This document shows positions 17,201 through 27,357 of a DNA stretch of 56,646 bases, piece by piece (position 1 is the stretch's first letter; each line of letters starts with the position of its first letter). The DNA comes from Rhodanobacter fulvus Jip2. Lineage in GTDB: Bacteria > Pseudomonadota > Gammaproteobacteria > Xanthomonadales > Rhodanobacteraceae. The notes beneath the pieces were generated by a model, which saw only the letters and a program-made list of their open reading frames with translations, was not told the origin of the DNA and made no database searches. A program made the translations under genes and the position numbers. The stretch lies in assembly GCF_000264315.1 (NCBI RefSeq), contig NZ_AJXU01000018.1:1-56646 (forward strand). Direction: 5' to 3'.

Positions 17201-18360
17201 ACGCCGCCATGCGCAAGCCCGACGATGGCGCGCTGCCGACCGGCTCGCGGCGTTTCGACGGGCGCCGCCTGATGGCCCTGGTGGTCAAGGAAAGCCACCA
17301 GGCGTTGCGCGACCCCTCGACGCTGCTGATCGCGTTCGTGTTGCCAGTGGTGCTGCTGTTGCTGTTTGCCTATGCGGTGTCGCTGGATGCCAAACAGGTG
17401 CGCATGGGCGTGGTGCTGGAATCGCCCGGCGCCTCCGCCCAGTCGCTGGCCGCCGCGTTTGCAGGCACCCGCTTCCTCGACGCGCACTTCGCGCATGACC
17501 GGCGCGAAGTGGCCGGGCAGTTGGTCTCCGGCGCGCTGCGCGGCTACGTGGTGATCCCGCAGGATTTCGAGCAGCGGCTGGCCCAACGCGGCCGCGAGCC
17601 GCTGGTGCAGATCATCACCGATGGCTCCTACCCCAACACCGCCAATTACGTGGAGAACTACGCTCGCGGCGTGGTGCAGTCCTGGCGCGCCGGGCGCTCT
17701 GCCGCGCCGGCGCCAGCCATCGCGCTGGAGCCGCGCTACTGGTTCAACCCCGAACTGGAGAGCCGCCGCGCGCTGATTCCCGGCGCCATCGCCATCATCA
17801 TGACCATCATCGGTACCATGCTCACTGCACTCGTGGTGGCGCGCGAATGGGAGCGCGGCACGATGGAGGCGATACTCTCCACGCCCGCCTCGGTGGCCGA
17901 GATCCTGATCGGCAAGCTGCTGCCCTATTTCGTGCTCGGCATGCTGTCCACGCTGGGCGCGGTGGCGCTGGCGGTGTTCGTGTTCGGCGTTCCCCTGCGC
18001 GGCTCGCTGGCGGCGCTGCTGCTGGTGTCGGCGGTGTTCATGGTGCCGGCGCTGGGCCAGGGCCTGCTGATCTCCTCGCTGGCGCGCAACCAGTTCCTGG
18101 CGGCGCAGATCGCGCTGTTCACCGGGTTTCTGCCGGCCTTCATGCTGTCGGGCTTTTTGTATGAGATCGACGCCATGCCGGCGCCGATCCGCGCCATGAC
18201 GCGGCTGGTCCCGGCGCGTTACTTCGTCGACTCGCTGAAGACGGTGTTCCTGGCTGGGGACATCTGGGCGGTGTTCGTCCCCAACCTGCTGGCGATGACG
18301 GCCATCGGCGCGGTGTTCTTCCTCCTGGCCAAGCGCGCCACGCGCAAGAACCCGGAGTAG
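17197..18360 (+). CDS. ybhS: ABC-2 type permease (YbhS-like)
   Basis: The 387-residue inner-membrane protein has one N-terminal helix (about residues 40-60), a large extracytoplasmic domain of about 120 residues containing YPNTANYVENYARG, and five C-terminal helices from residue 190. VVKESHQALRDPSTLL before helix one and REWERGTMEAILSTP after helix two are the standard ABC2_membrane landmarks. It pairs with the next permease. The overlap with the ATPase gene shows translational coupling. Confidence 0.92.
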   Translation: MNAAMRKPDDGALPTGSRRFDGRRLMALVVKESHQALRDPSTLLIAFVLPVVLLLLFAYAVSLDAKQVRMGVVLESPGASAQSLAAAFAGTRFLDAHFAHDRREVAGQLVSGALRGYVVIPQDFEQRLAQRGREPLVQIITDGSYPNTANYVENYARGVVQSWRAGRSAAPAPAIALEPRYWFNPELESRRALIPGAIAIIMTIIGTMLTALVVAREWERGTMEAILSTPASVAEILIGKLLPYFVLGMLSTLGAVALAVFVFGVPLRGSLAALLLVSAVFMVPALGQGLLISSLARNQFLAAQIALFTGFLPAFMLSGFLYEIDAMPAPIRAMTRLVPARYFVDSLKTVFLAGDIWAVFVPNLLAMTAIGAVFFLLAKRATRKNPE

Positions 18361-18364
18361 CGAC

Positions 18365-19483
18365 GTGTCCAACGCCATCCTCAGTTTCACCCGCCTGCGC
18401 GCACAGTTCGTCAAGGAAGTCCTGAGCATCCTGCGCGACCCGCGCAGCCGCATGGTGGTGTTCGTGCCGCCGATCCTGCAGCTGCTGGTGTTCGCCTTCG
18501 CCGCCACGCTGGAAGTGCGCAACGTCGACATCGCCGTGTACAACCAGGACGCCGGCCGCTGGTCGCACGAGTTGATGCAGCGCCTGGACAGCGCGCGTTT
18601 CATCAGCCATGTCCACCTGGTGGACAGCCAGCGGCGGCTGCACGAGCTGATCGACCGCGGCGAGGTCATCGCGGCGTTGGCTATTCCGGCGGATTTCTCG
18701 CGCACGATTGCCGCCGGCGACAGCGGCCGCGCGCAGGTGCTGGTCGATGGCCGGCGCAGCAACTCCGGCCAGATCACGGTGGCCTATCTCTCGACCATCG
18801 CCGCCGAGGTCGGCGCCGGCATCACACCCGACGCGCAGGCGCCGACGCCGGTTACCGTGCGTCACTGGTTCAACCCGAACCTGGTCTATCGCTGGTTCAT
18901 CGTGCCCGGCCTCACCGGCATCCTGGCGCTGTTCAGCGCGCTGCTGATCACCTCGCTGTCGATCGCGCGCGAGCGCGAGCTGGGCACCTTCGACCAACTG
19001 CTGGTGTCGCCCACCTCGACGCCGGAAATCATCATCTCCAAGTCGCTGCCGGCGCTGGCAATCGGCACCCTGCTGGGCCTGCTCATGATCAGCGCGGGCG
19101 TGTTCGCGTTCGGCATTCCCTTCACCGGCTCGTTCGCGCTGCTGCTGGCGAGCCTGGTTCTGTTCATCCTCTCGGTGGTCGGTATCGGCCTGATGATTTC
19201 GGCCGTCAGCGCAACGCAACAGCAGGCCATCCTTGGCGCCTTCGCGATCGGCGTACCGGCGGTGCTGATGTCGGGCTTCGCCACGCCGGTGGAAAACATG
19301 CCGACAGCGCTGCAATGGCTGGCGCAGGCGATCCCGCTCACCCACTTCCTGGTCATCGTCGAAGGCACCTTCCTCAAGGCGATGCCGGCGGCGGACATCC
19401 TCGCCAATGCCTGGCCGCTGGCGGTGATCGCGCTGGTGACGCTGACCCTGGCCACGCTGCTGGTGCGCAGCCGCCTGCAATGA
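18365..19483 (+). CDS. ybhR: ABC-2 type permease (YbhR-like)
   Basis: The 372-residue inner-membrane protein has the same plan as its neighbour: KEVLSILRDPRSRMVVFVPP leading into helix one, a periplasmic domain with VDGRRSNSGQI, then five helices after residue 175 with RERELGTFDQLLVSP. The start is a GTG at 18365 with GGAG 7 bases upstream; the gap from the previous gene is 4 bases. With YbhS it forms the heterodimeric channel of the exporter. Confidence 0.92.
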   Translation: MSNAILSFTRLRAQFVKEVLSILRDPRSRMVVFVPPILQLLVFAFAATLEVRNVDIAVYNQDAGRWSHELMQRLDSARFISHVHLVDSQRRLHELIDRGEVIAALAIPADFSRTIAAGDSGRAQVLVDGRRSNSGQITVAYLSTIAAEVGAGITPDAQAPTPVTVRHWFNPNLVYRWFIVPGLTGILALFSALLITSLSIARERELGTFDQLLVSPTSTPEIIISKSLPALAIGTLLGLLMISAGVFAFGIPFTGSFALLLASLVLFILSVVGIGLMISAVSATQQQAILGAFAIGVPAVLMSGFATPVENMPTALQWLAQAIPLTHFLVIVEGTFLKAMPAADILANAWPLAVIALVTLTLATLLVRSRLQ

Positions 19484-19514
19484 CCGGCCCCCTGCCCTGC
19501 ATGAAGGAGTTGCC

Positions 19515-21152
19515 ATGACCCGCTCATCGAATCGCCGCTGCCGCGCGCCACGCACGGCGGCCGTCGCGCTGGGCACGCTGCTGCTCGGCGCGTGCGCGGC
19601 CGGCCCCGACTACCGCGGGCCGCCGCAGGTCGACACCGGCAGCGGCTGGACGCAGCCAGCGGCCGCCGCGCAAGCGCCGGCCGGTCTGTCGAACTGGTGG
19701 ACCACGCTGGGCGATCCGACCCTGGACCGGCTGGTCGCCACCGCGTTGGCGGACAACCTCGACCTGCTCCAGGCGCAGGCGCGCATCGCCGAGGAACGCG
19801 CCTTGCGTGATCGCGCGGCCGGCGGCTACGCGCCCTCGGTCGGCGTCAGCGGCAGCGTAACCCGGCGCCGGCAGAGCGAAAACGGCCCGCTGCCGATCGG
19901 CGCCATTCCCGGACTGGCACGCGACCAGACCATCCATGACGCCGGCTTCGACGCCGGCTGGGAAATCGACCTGTTTGGCCGCACCCGGCGCGCCGTGCAA
20001 GGTGCCGAGGCGCGCATGCAGGCCGCGCAGGACGACGCCGCCGGCGTGCGCGTCAGCATCGCCGCCGAAGTGGCGCGCAGCTATCTCGACTTGCGCGGCG
20101 CGCAACGCGAATTGGCCGCGCGCGCAGCCTCGGTGCAGGCGCTCGCGCAGACAGCCGACCTCGTCGGCAGGCGCTTGCGTGCAGGGGACGCGGCACAGGC
20201 GGATGTCGATGCCGCGCAGGCGCGCCTGGGCGCCGCCGCGGCCAGCCTGCCCGCGATCCAGGCACGCGCGCGCGCCGCCGCGCTGGGCCTGGGCGTGCTG
20301 CTGGGCGCGCCGCCCGAACGCGAGCTGGCCCTGCTCGACACCACCGCCGCGCAGATCACGCTGCTGCCGATCCCGGTCGGCCAACGCGCCGACATCATGC
20401 GCCGCCGGCCGGACGTGCGTGCGGCCGAGCGGCGCCTGGCGGCACGCAGCGCCGACATCGGCGTGGCGACGGCGGAGCTGTTCCCGAAACTGTCGATCGG
20501 CGCCAGCGGCGGCTTCCAGGCCCTGGACGCAGGCCAGCTGTTCGAGTCGGCCAGCCAGCGGTTCTCGGTCATGCCGCTGATCTCCTGGCGGGTGTTCGAC
20601 GGCGGCCGCGTACGCGCCGAGATCCGCGCCAGCGAGGCACGCGAACAGCAAGCCGCGCTTGCCTACGAAAAAGCGGTACTGACGGCACTGGGTGACGCCG
20701 AGCGCGCGCTGGGCAACTACCAGCTGGGCCTGGACGCGGTGCAGCGCCAGCAGGCCGCGCTCGACGCCGCGCGACGCAGCTACGCCCACGCGCAGGCGCG
20801 CTACGCCGCCGGCGACATCGCGCTGGCCGACCTCTTAGCCGAAGAGCGCGTGCTGCGCGACGCCGAGGACGGCTATGCACGCATGCATACCGCCACCGCG
20901 ATCGACCTGGTGGCGCTGTACAAGGCGCTGGGCGGCGGCTGGAATGCCGACGACGCGCGCAGCGACGATGCGGGCGGATCACAGCACCGGCACGACGCCG
21001 CGGGCAGGCCCGTGGATGAACGGCTGCCGCGGCGCCCGACTACGGCGCGCGACACAGCACGCCAGACAGGTGTTTCCTCGACGCCACCGTGTCGAGCACC
21101 GTGCCGTACATGCACGCGCCATTGCCTCACCTCATCTGGCAGCATGGGATGA
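19515..21152 (+). CDS. Outer membrane efflux channel, NodT/OprM family lipoprotein
   Basis: The 545-residue protein is the TolC-like exit duct of the exporter. It starts with a lipoprotein signal (LLLGACAAGPDYRGP, lipidated Cys at about residue 27), then two homologous halves of an outer membrane factor, with the family motif RRRPDVRAAERRLAARSADIGVA around residue 300. GGAG lies 8 bases before the ATG. The family normally ends at about LYKALGGGW (residue 476). Here some 70 low-complexity residues follow, running over a gene remnant on the other strand, so the original stop was probably lost; the channel itself looks intact. Confidence 0.92.
   Translation: MTRSSNRRCRAPRTAAVALGTLLLGACAAGPDYRGPPQVDTGSGWTQPAAAAQAPAGLSNWWTTLGDPTLDRLVATALADNLDLLQAQARIAEERALRDRAAGGYAPSVGVSGSVTRRRQSENGPLPIGAIPGLARDQTIHDAGFDAGWEIDLFGRTRRAVQGAEARMQAAQDDAAGVRVSIAAEVARSYLDLRGAQRELAARAASVQALAQTADLVGRRLRAGDAAQADVDAAQARLGAAAASLPAIQARARAAALGLGVLLGAPPERELALLDTTAAQITLLPIPVGQRADIMRRRPDVRAAERRLAARSADIGVATAELFPKLSIGASGGFQALDAGQLFESASQRFSVMPLISWRVFDGGRVRAEIRASEAREQQAALAYEKAVLTALGDAERALGNYQLGLDAVQRQQAALDAARRSYAHAQARYAAGDIALADLLAEERVLRDAEDGYARMHTATAIDLVALYKALGGGWNADDARSDDAGGSQHRHDAAGRPVDERLPRRPTTARDTARQTGVSSTPPCRAPCRTCTRHCLTSSGSMG
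21040..21113 (-). pseudogene. Gene-tail remnant, homologous to 29786-29884
   Basis: On the minus strand one frame reads MYGTVLDTVASRKHLSGVL, then four residues and a stop at 21040-21042. The frame is closed by a stop a few codons upstream, so only about 25 codons of a former C-terminus remain. It aligns with the remnant at 29786-29884 at about 14 of 22 residues and at the DNA level. I do not recognise the parent family. Confidence 0.5.
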
Positions 21153-21185
21153 TCACGAGGTCCCGCCGTTTACCGGAAGCCATCC

Positions 21186-22607
21186 ATGGACAAGACGCCG
21201 ACTGCAGCACCCGCAGCGACATCCCGGGCCGATCCCACGGCCGTGTGCAACAAACGGTTCGACGAGATCAGCGTCGGCGACAGCGCCACGATCACGCGGC
21301 GCTTGCGCGCCGAGGATGCGCAGATGCTTGGGGCGCTGCACGGCTGCGCACCGTCCAGCGGAACCACGCCGGGCGATGCGTCGCCCGGCCTCGGCCATGA
21401 CGGTTGGGGCGTCACACTGATCCACGCGGTACTGAACACGCGGCTGCCTGGCCCGGGCACGGCATGCATCGACCAGTCCCTGCGCTTTCTGGCTCCGGTA
21501 GCGATCGGCGACACGCTGGCCGCCAGCGTGCACGTGACCGACCGCGATGCGGCGACTCAACGCCTGCGTTTCGCCTGCCGCTGTGTGAACCAGCACGACG
21601 CGGTGGTAATCGAAGGCACGATCGAGGTGCAGGCTCCCGCGCAGCGGATCGCGCAGGCGCCCGGTCAACTGCCCGAGACGCGCGTACTCGACCGTAGCGG
21701 GCAGTCGCTGCTGGAGCGGGCGCGACGCCTGGGGCCGATCCGCGTGGCCGTGGTGCATCCCTGCGACGCGGCCAGCCTCGGCGCCGCGTTGGAGGCAGCG
21801 CGGGAGGGCTTGATCGAACCGGTACTGGTCGCCCCGCGCAGGAAGCTCGAACAAATCTCCAGGGCTGCCGCGCTGGATCTGGCCGGCATTTCCATCGACG
21901 ACGTACCGCACAGCCACGCCGCCGCCGCGCGCGCGGTCGAGCTGGCCACGGGCGGCGGCGTCGACGCGCTGATGAAAGGCAGCCTGCACACCGACGAATT
22001 GATGACCGCGGTGATTGCCGCCACCTCCGGCATGCGCACGGCGCGGCGCATCTCGCATTGCTACCTGATGCACAGCCCGGCGTACCCGCGCCCGTTCATC
22101 ATCACCGACGGCGCGGTCAATATTGCGCCCACGCTGGAAGAGAAAGCCGACATCGTGCGCAACGCGATCGACCTGGCGCACATCGTGGGCGTGGCGCTGC
22201 CACGGGTGGCGATCCTGGCCGCGGTGGAGACGGTCAACCCGCGCATGCAGGCCACGCTGGATGCCGCCGCCCTGTGCAAGATGGCCGACCGCGGCCAGAT
22301 CACCGGCGCCGTGCTGGACGGCCCGCTGGCCTTCGACAACGCCATCTCCGTCGCCGCGGCCAAGATCAAGGGCATCGTCTCCGAGGTGGCAGGTCGCGCG
22401 GACATCCTGCTGGTGCCCGACCTTGAAAGCGGCAACATGCTGGCCAAGCAACTTGAATACCTGGGCGGCGCCACCAGCGCGGCGGTGGTGATGGGCGCGC
22501 GCGTGCCGATCGTGCTGACCAGCCGCGCCGACTCGCGCGAATCGCGCATCGCCTCGTGCGCGCTGGCCGCGCTGGTCGCCCACCATTACCGGCTCAGCCC
22601 GCCATGA
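21186..22607 (+). CDS. MaoC-like domain fused to phosphate acetyl/butyryltransferase
   Basis: The 473-residue protein has an N-terminal hot-dog domain of the MaoC enoyl-CoA hydratase type (residues about 20-150, with FLAPVAIGDTLAASVHV) joined to a phosphotransacetylase/phosphate butyryltransferase domain (residues about 165-470) with VDALMKGSLHTDELM, ITDGAVNIAPTLEEKADI and GPLAFDNAISVAAA. The second domain should convert acetyl-CoA (or a short acyl-CoA) and phosphate to the acyl phosphate. The MaoC half may hydrate enoyl-CoA or may only bind acyl-CoA; here its catalytic Asp/His motif is blurred (AEDAQMLGALHG), so activity is doubtful. Its stop overlaps the acetate kinase start (ATGA), giving a classical Pta-AckA pair. 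Confidence 0.92.
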   Translation: MDKTPTAAPAATSRADPTAVCNKRFDEISVGDSATITRRLRAEDAQMLGALHGCAPSSGTTPGDASPGLGHDGWGVTLIHAVLNTRLPGPGTACIDQSLRFLAPVAIGDTLAASVHVTDRDAATQRLRFACRCVNQHDAVVIEGTIEVQAPAQRIAQAPGQLPETRVLDRSGQSLLERARRLGPIRVAVVHPCDAASLGAALEAAREGLIEPVLVAPRRKLEQISRAAALDLAGISIDDVPHSHAAAARAVELATGGGVDALMKGSLHTDELMTAVIAATSGMRTARRISHCYLMHSPAYPRPFIITDGAVNIAPTLEEKADIVRNAIDLAHIVGVALPRVAILAAVETVNPRMQATLDAAALCKMADRGQITGAVLDGPLAFDNAISVAAAKIKGIVSEVAGRADILLVPDLESGNMLAKQLEYLGGATSAAVVMGARVPIVLTSRADSRESRIASCALAALVAHHYRLSPP

Positions 22608-23797
22608 ACGAGCGCAGCGACGGCTCGCTGATCCTGGTGCTGAACTGCGGCTCGTCCAGCATCAAGTTCGCGCTGTTCGACGCGGCCGCGACACCGCTGG
22701 CGCGCACACCAGCGTGGAGCGGCAAGGTCGAAGGCATCACCGGCGACGCCCCGATGTTCAGCGCAAGCGGCGGCGCCGCCGAAACGCTGACGCTGGACCG
22801 CGAGCGCCCCTACCCGGCGGCGCTGGCCTATCTGCGCCAGCACATCGAGGCGCGGCTGGATGGCCGCCGCATCGTGGCGATCGCGCACCGCGTGGTGCAC
22901 GGCGGCAGCAAGTACTTCGAACCGGTGCGCGTCGATGCGGCGGTGCTGGCCGACCTGAAAAGCTATATTCCGCTGGCGCCGCTGCACCAGCCGTTCGCGC
23001 TGGAGGCGATCGACGCGCTGCTGGCCGAACGGCCGCAGTTGCCGCAAGTGGCCTGCTTCGACACCGCCTTCCACCAGAGCATGCCGACGGTCGAGAAGAT
23101 GCTGCCGCTGCCGCGCTCGGCGTGGGAACAGGGCCTGCGCCGCTACGGCTTCCATGGCCTGTCCTACGCCTACCAGTCACAGGTGCTGGGCGAGTGCTAC
23201 GGCGACGCCGCGCGCGGCCGCACCATCGTGGCGCACCTGGGCAATGGCGCCAGCCTGTGCGCGATGCGCAACCTGCAAAGCGTCGCCACTACGATGGGCT
23301 TCTCGGCGCTGGACGGGCTGATGATGGGCACGCGCTGCGGCGCGCTGGACCCCGGCGCAGTGATCTACCTGATGGAGATCCGCAAGCTGTCGCTGGAGCA
23401 GGTAGCGCGGATGCTGTACCACGAGTCCGGCCTGCTCGGCGTTTCCGGCGTGTCCTCCGACTTGCGCGACCTGCTGCCGCGCGAAGACCAAGAACCGGTG
23501 CGCGAGGCCCTCGCGCTGTATGTGCGCAGCATCGTGCGCGAAGTGGGCGCGCTGACGGCCACGCTCGGCGGGCTGGACATGCTGGTCTTCACCGCCGGCA
23601 TCGGCGAGCACCAGCCGGTGATCCGTGAACGCGTCTGCGCCGGCCTGGGCTTTCTCGGCGTGGCGATCGACGCGGATGCAAATGCCGCCCACGCGCCGGT
23701 CATCTCCAACGCCGCCAGCCGGGTGAAAGTGGTGGTAGAAGCCACCAACGAGGAATGGGTAGCCGCCACGGCCGCGGAGACGCTGCTCCGTCGCTAG
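22604..23797 (+). CDS. ackA: Acetate kinase
   Basis: The 397-residue cytoplasmic enzyme makes ATP and acetate from acetyl phosphate. It shows the family's opening [61 protein letters not shown] and FTAGIGEH, so all ASKHA landmarks are present. I start at the ATG at 22604, which overlaps the pta stop. It ends tail to tail with the phosphoketolase gene, sharing 4 bases (CTAG). Length is normal for the family. Confidence 0.97.
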   Translation: MNERSDGSLILVLNCGSSSIKFALFDAAATPLARTPAWSGKVEGITGDAPMFSASGGAAETLTLDRERPYPAALAYLRQHIEARLDGRRIVAIAHRVVHGGSKYFEPVRVDAAVLADLKSYIPLAPLHQPFALEAIDALLAERPQLPQVACFDTAFHQSMPTVEKMLPLPRSAWEQGLRRYGFHGLSYAYQSQVLGECYGDAARGRTIVAHLGNGASLCAMRNLQSVATTMGFSALDGLMMGTRCGALDPGAVIYLMEIRKLSLEQVARMLYHESGLLGVSGVSSDLRDLLPREDQEPVREALALYVRSIVREVGALTATLGGLDMLVFTAGIGEHQPVIRERVCAGLGFLGVAIDADANAAHAPVISNAASRVKVVVEATNEEWVAATAAETLLRR

Positions 23798-26193
23798 TCG
23801 AGCGTACCGGCCTCCGGCGCATCCCACATCCAGTGGCGGATTTCCGGCAAATCCTCGCCATGCTCGTCGATGTAATGCTTGTGCTCGATCAGCTTGTCCA
23901 GCAGCTTCTGCTTGAGATAGACGCCGCGCTCGCCCGCCTGCGGCACGCGGTTGATCACGTCGATCACCAGATGGAAACGGTCCAGCTCGTTGAGCACGGT
24001 CATGTCGAACGCGGTGGTGATGGTGCCCTCCTCCCTGTAACCGTGCACGTGCAGGTTGTCGTGGTTGGCGCGGCGGTAGGTGAGGCGATGGATCAGGCTG
24101 GGATAGCCGTGGTAGGCGAAGATCACCGGCTTGTCGCGGGTGAACAACTGGTCGAAATCGTCATCGTCCAGGCCATGCGGATGCTCGCTGGGCGCCTGCA
24201 ATTTCATCAGGTCGACCACGTTGACCACGCGCAGCTTCAGGTCGGGCAGGTAGCGGCGAAGGATCGACACCGCGGCCAGCGTTTCCAGCGTCGGCACGTC
24301 GCCAGCGCAGGCCATCACCACGTCGGGCTCGCCGTGCGCGTCGCTGCTCGCCCACGGCCACAGCCCGATGCCCTGGGCGCAATGGCTGGCCGCGGCATCC
24401 ATGGGCAGCCATTGCGGCGCGGGATGCTTGCCGGCCACCACCACGTTGACGTAGTGCCGGCTGCGCAGGCAATGATCCATCACCGACAGCAGGCAGTTCG
24501 CGTCCGGCGGCAGGTACACCCGCACGATGCTGGCCTTCTTGTTGACCACGTGGTCGATGAAGCCGGGGTCCTGATGGGTGAAGCCGTTGTGGTCCTGCCG
24601 CCACACGTGCGAGGCGAGCAGGTAGTTCAGCGAGGCGAGCGGGCGCCGCCACGGGATCGCCGCGGTCATCTTCAGCCACTTGGCGTGCTGGTTGAACATC
24701 GAGTCGACGATGTGGATAAACGCCTCGTAGCAGTTGAACAAGCCGTGCCGCCCGGTCAGCAGATAGCCTTCCAGCCAGCCCTCGCACTGGTGCTCGCTGA
24801 GCATCTCCACCACCCGGCCCTGTGGAGCGAGGAACTCGTCGTCCGGTTTCAGGGCGGCCTGCCACTGACGGTTGGTGGCCTCGAAGACCGCGGCCAGGCC
24901 GTTCGATATCGTCTCGTCCGGCCCGAACACGCGGAAGTTGCGCGAGGGCTCATTCAAGCGGATCACGTCGCGCAGGAACGGTCCCAGCGCGCGGGTGTCG
25001 CCGTTGCCGCGCGCGCCAGGCTGCGGCGCCGCGACCGCGTAGTCGCGGAAATCCGGCAACAGCAGGTCGCGCAACAGCAGGCCGCCATTGCTGTGCGGGT
25101 TCGCGCTCATGCGACGCGCGCCGCTGGGCGCCAGTGCGGCCCACTCCGGGCGCAAGCGACCGCGCTCGTCGAACAACTGCTCCGGCCGGTAGCTGCGCAG
25201 CCACGCCTCCAGCTGCGGCAGGTGCTCCGGCGGGCTGGTCGGGGAGATCGACAGCGGCACCTGGTGTGCGCGGAACGTGCCCTCGTTTGGCCGTCCATCC
25301 ACCATGGCCGGGCCGGTCCAGCCCTTGGGCGATTCGAGCACGATCATCGGCCAGCGTGGCCGCGTGCAAGCGCCGCCCTCGCGGGCATCGCGCTGGATCT
25401 GGCTGATCTGCACCACCGCCGCATCCAGCGCCGCGGCCATCGCCTGGTGCATGGCGACGGGATCGCTGCCGACCACGAAATACGGCATCCAACCGTAGCC
25501 GCGCAGCAGCTGCTCCAGCTCCTCGCGGCCGATGCGCGCCAGCACGGCGGGGTTGGCGATCTTGTAGCCGTTGAGGTGCAGGATCGGCAGCACCGCGCCA
25601 TCGCCCACCGGGTCCAGGAACTTGTTCGAATGCCAGGCCGTGGCCAGAGGCCCGGTTTCCGCCTCGCCGTCGCCGATGACACAGGCGGCGATCAAGCCGG
25701 GGTTGTCGAACACCGCGCCGAACGCGTGGCTGAGCGAGTAGCCAAGTTCGCCGCCCTCGTGCATGGAGCCGGGGCATTCCGGCGAGGCGTGGCTGGGAAT
25801 GCCGCCGGGAAACGAGAATTGCTTGAACAGCCGCTGCAGCCCGGCTTCGTCCTGGCTGACCTGCGGATAGACCTCGCTGTACGTACCCTCGAGCCAGGCG
25901 TTTGCCACCACCGCCGGGCCGCCGTGGCCGGGGCCGGAGAGGTAGACCATGTCCAGGTCGTACTGCCGGATCGCCCGGTTGAGATGCGCATAGATGAAGT
26001 TCTGGCCCGGCGTGGTGCCCCAGTGGCCGAGCAGCATGCGCTTGATGTGCGCCGGCGCCAGCGGCTGGCGCAGCAGCGGATTCGCCCGCAGGTAGATCTG
26101 CCCGACCGAGAGGTAATTCGCCGCGCGCCACCAGGCGTCGATGGCCCGCAACTGACTGGCGTCAACAGGTTGCTGATCTGGAAGGTCGATCAT
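23794..26193 (-). CDS. xfp: Xylulose-5-phosphate/fructose-6-phosphate phosphoketolase
   Basis: The 799-residue thiamine diphosphate enzyme splits xylulose 5-phosphate or fructose 6-phosphate with phosphate to acetyl phosphate and an aldose phosphate. Landmarks are [62 protein letters not shown], the TPP site [19 protein letters not shown] and [15 protein letters not shown]. The ATG at 26193 follows GGAG. It converges on the pta-ackA pair, so the three genes form one acetyl-phosphate module: phosphoketolase makes it and AckA turns it into ATP. Length is normal (about 790-800). Confidence 0.97.
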   Translation of the reverse strand: MIDLPDQQPVDASQLRAIDAWWRAANYLSVGQIYLRANPLLRQPLAPAHIKRMLLGHWGTTPGQNFIYAHLNRAIRQYDLDMVYLSGPGHGGPAVVANAWLEGTYSEVYPQVSQDEAGLQRLFKQFSFPGGIPSHASPECPGSMHEGGELGYSLSHAFGAVFDNPGLIAACVIGDGEAETGPLATAWHSNKFLDPVGDGAVLPILHLNGYKIANPAVLARIGREELEQLLRGYGWMPYFVVGSDPVAMHQAMAAALDAAVVQISQIQRDAREGGACTRPRWPMIVLESPKGWTGPAMVDGRPNEGTFRAHQVPLSISPTSPPEHLPQLEAWLRSYRPEQLFDERGRLRPEWAALAPSGARRMSANPHSNGGLLLRDLLLPDFRDYAVAAPQPGARGNGDTRALGPFLRDVIRLNEPSRNFRVFGPDETISNGLAAVFEATNRQWQAALKPDDEFLAPQGRVVEMLSEHQCEGWLEGYLLTGRHGLFNCYEAFIHIVDSMFNQHAKWLKMTAAIPWRRPLASLNYLLASHVWRQDHNGFTHQDPGFIDHVVNKKASIVRVYLPPDANCLLSVMDHCLRSRHYVNVVVAGKHPAPQWLPMDAAASHCAQGIGLWPWASSDAHGEPDVVMACAGDVPTLETLAAVSILRRYLPDLKLRVVNVVDLMKLQAPSEHPHGLDDDDFDQLFTRDKPVIFAYHGYPSLIHRLTYRRANHDNLHVHGYREEGTITTAFDMTVLNELDRFHLVIDVINRVPQAGERGVYLKQKLLDKLIEHKHYIDEHGEDLPEIRHWMWDAPEAGTLD

Positions 26194-26406
26194 CGTCGTC
26201 GCTCCGTCCCGACACGCGCGAGGCTGTGGACGCAGTATGTACACGATGGCGGGTGAAATTTGATGCAGCAGGTTGGCGCATGCCACGCGCCTGAACCGCC
26301 CGAGCGAAACACTCCTGACCCACCGCAGGAACACATCCACCCGACAGGCCGGCGGTACACTCCGGCGCAACGCGTACCCCTCCGCACCGCAACAGGAGCA
26401 ACCACC

Positions 26407-27150
26407 ATGTTGACCTTGATCGATGGACTACCGGACCACGTGATCGGCATCCGCATCACCGACAAGCTGCGCGCGGACGACTACGAGAAACAGCTCATCC
26501 CGCTGGTCAACGAGCGGCTGGAAAAACACCGCAAACTCGACTTCCTGTGCTGCATCGACGGCGAATGGAAAGGCATGGAGGCCGGCGCGGTGTGGCAGGA
26601 CCTGCGGCTGGGCCTGGGCCGCATCGGGCACTGGGCGCGCCTGGCGATCGTCACCGACATCGGCTGGATGGAGAACGCGGTCAAGCTGTTCAGCGTGTTT
26701 TCGCCGGGCGAACTGCGCCACTTCGACAGCGACGAGTACGACGAAGCCAGGGACTGGGTCTGCGAAAGCGGTCGCGCCCGCATCGGCATCGAGCTCGATG
26801 CGGAGACGGGCATCCTGGTACTGGAGCCGGCTGCCGACAAGGCGCTGAGCGAAGATGATTTCGAGGCAGTCGGCAAGGCCATCGGCAGCTATCTCGAAAG
26901 CCACGAACGGCTGCGCGGCATCATGATCCACAGCCGGCGGTTTCCCGGCTGGCGGAGCATGGGTGCGCTGTTCGCGCACCTGAAGTTCGTCAGCAGCGTG
27001 CACGACCGGATCGACAGGCTGGCCATGGTCACCAGCAGCCCGCTGGGATCGATCGCCGACCATGTGCTCGACCCGCTGATGCTGGCCAAGGTGCGCAAGT
27101 TCGATTACGACGAGCGCGACCAGGCCATGGCCTGGCTGAAGGACTCCTAG
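26407..27150 (+). CDS. Tandem SpoIIAA-like (STAS-related) protein
   Basis: The 247-residue protein has two similar halves of about 120 residues. The first begins [34 protein letters not shown] and holds [18 protein letters not shown] and [13 protein letters not shown]; the second repeats the plan with [28 protein letters not shown] and [13 protein letters not shown]. Both resemble the SpoIIAA-like family (PF11964), which is usually one domain per protein. These cytoplasmic proteins are thought to bind partners or lipids, but function is unknown. The ATG at 26407 follows AGGAG. It stands alone, divergent from xfp; the stop codon lies inside a palindrome that starts a repeat element. Confidence 0.8.
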   Translation: MLTLIDGLPDHVIGIRITDKLRADDYEKQLIPLVNERLEKHRKLDFLCCIDGEWKGMEAGAVWQDLRLGLGRIGHWARLAIVTDIGWMENAVKLFSVFSPGELRHFDSDEYDEARDWVCESGRARIGIELDAETGILVLEPAADKALSEDDFEAVGKAIGSYLESHERLRGIMIHSRRFPGWRSMGALFAHLKFVSSVHDRIDRLAMVTSSPLGSIADHVLDPLMLAKVRKFDYDERDQAMAWLKDS

Positions 27151-27325
27151 GAGCCTGCGCCATAGAAACGTTCGAGGCGAAAAATTCTGCCTGCGAGGAC
27201 AGTTTTTCGACGATTTGCCGGCCCATAGTCGTTCTATGGGCCAAGAACCGGCGGAAAAATGGACCGCAGGCAGGGTTTTGCAGCCCGGACGATTTCTGCG
27301 GCCCACGCTCCTAGGAGCGTGCGCC
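27144..27325 (+). repeat. Large palindromic element with direct terminal repeats
   Basis: An 18-base unit, CTCCTAGGAGCSTGCGCC, stands at 27144-27161 and again at 27308-27325 with one difference. Between them lie nested inverted repeats: CTGCCTGCG (27187) with CGCAGGCAG (27265), and GGCCCATAG (27220) with CTATGGGCC (27234) around a 5-base loop. It fills the gap between two convergent genes and could act as a two-way terminator. The left copy contains the stop codon of the SpoIIAA-like gene. Confidence 0.75.
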
Positions 27326-27357
27326 GAAGCATCCCGATCGAATCGCCCGCCTGAGCG

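Noticed and set aside
21186..22607. Two separate genes (MaoC protein and Pta) instead of a fusion
   Set aside because: The frame is continuous with no internal start preceded by a good ribosome site, and such fused proteins are a known arrangement.
26230..26300. FNR-type box between xfp and the SpoIIAA-like gene (TTTGATGCAGCAGG)
   Set aside because: Only the left half-site is present; the right half has no RTCAA.
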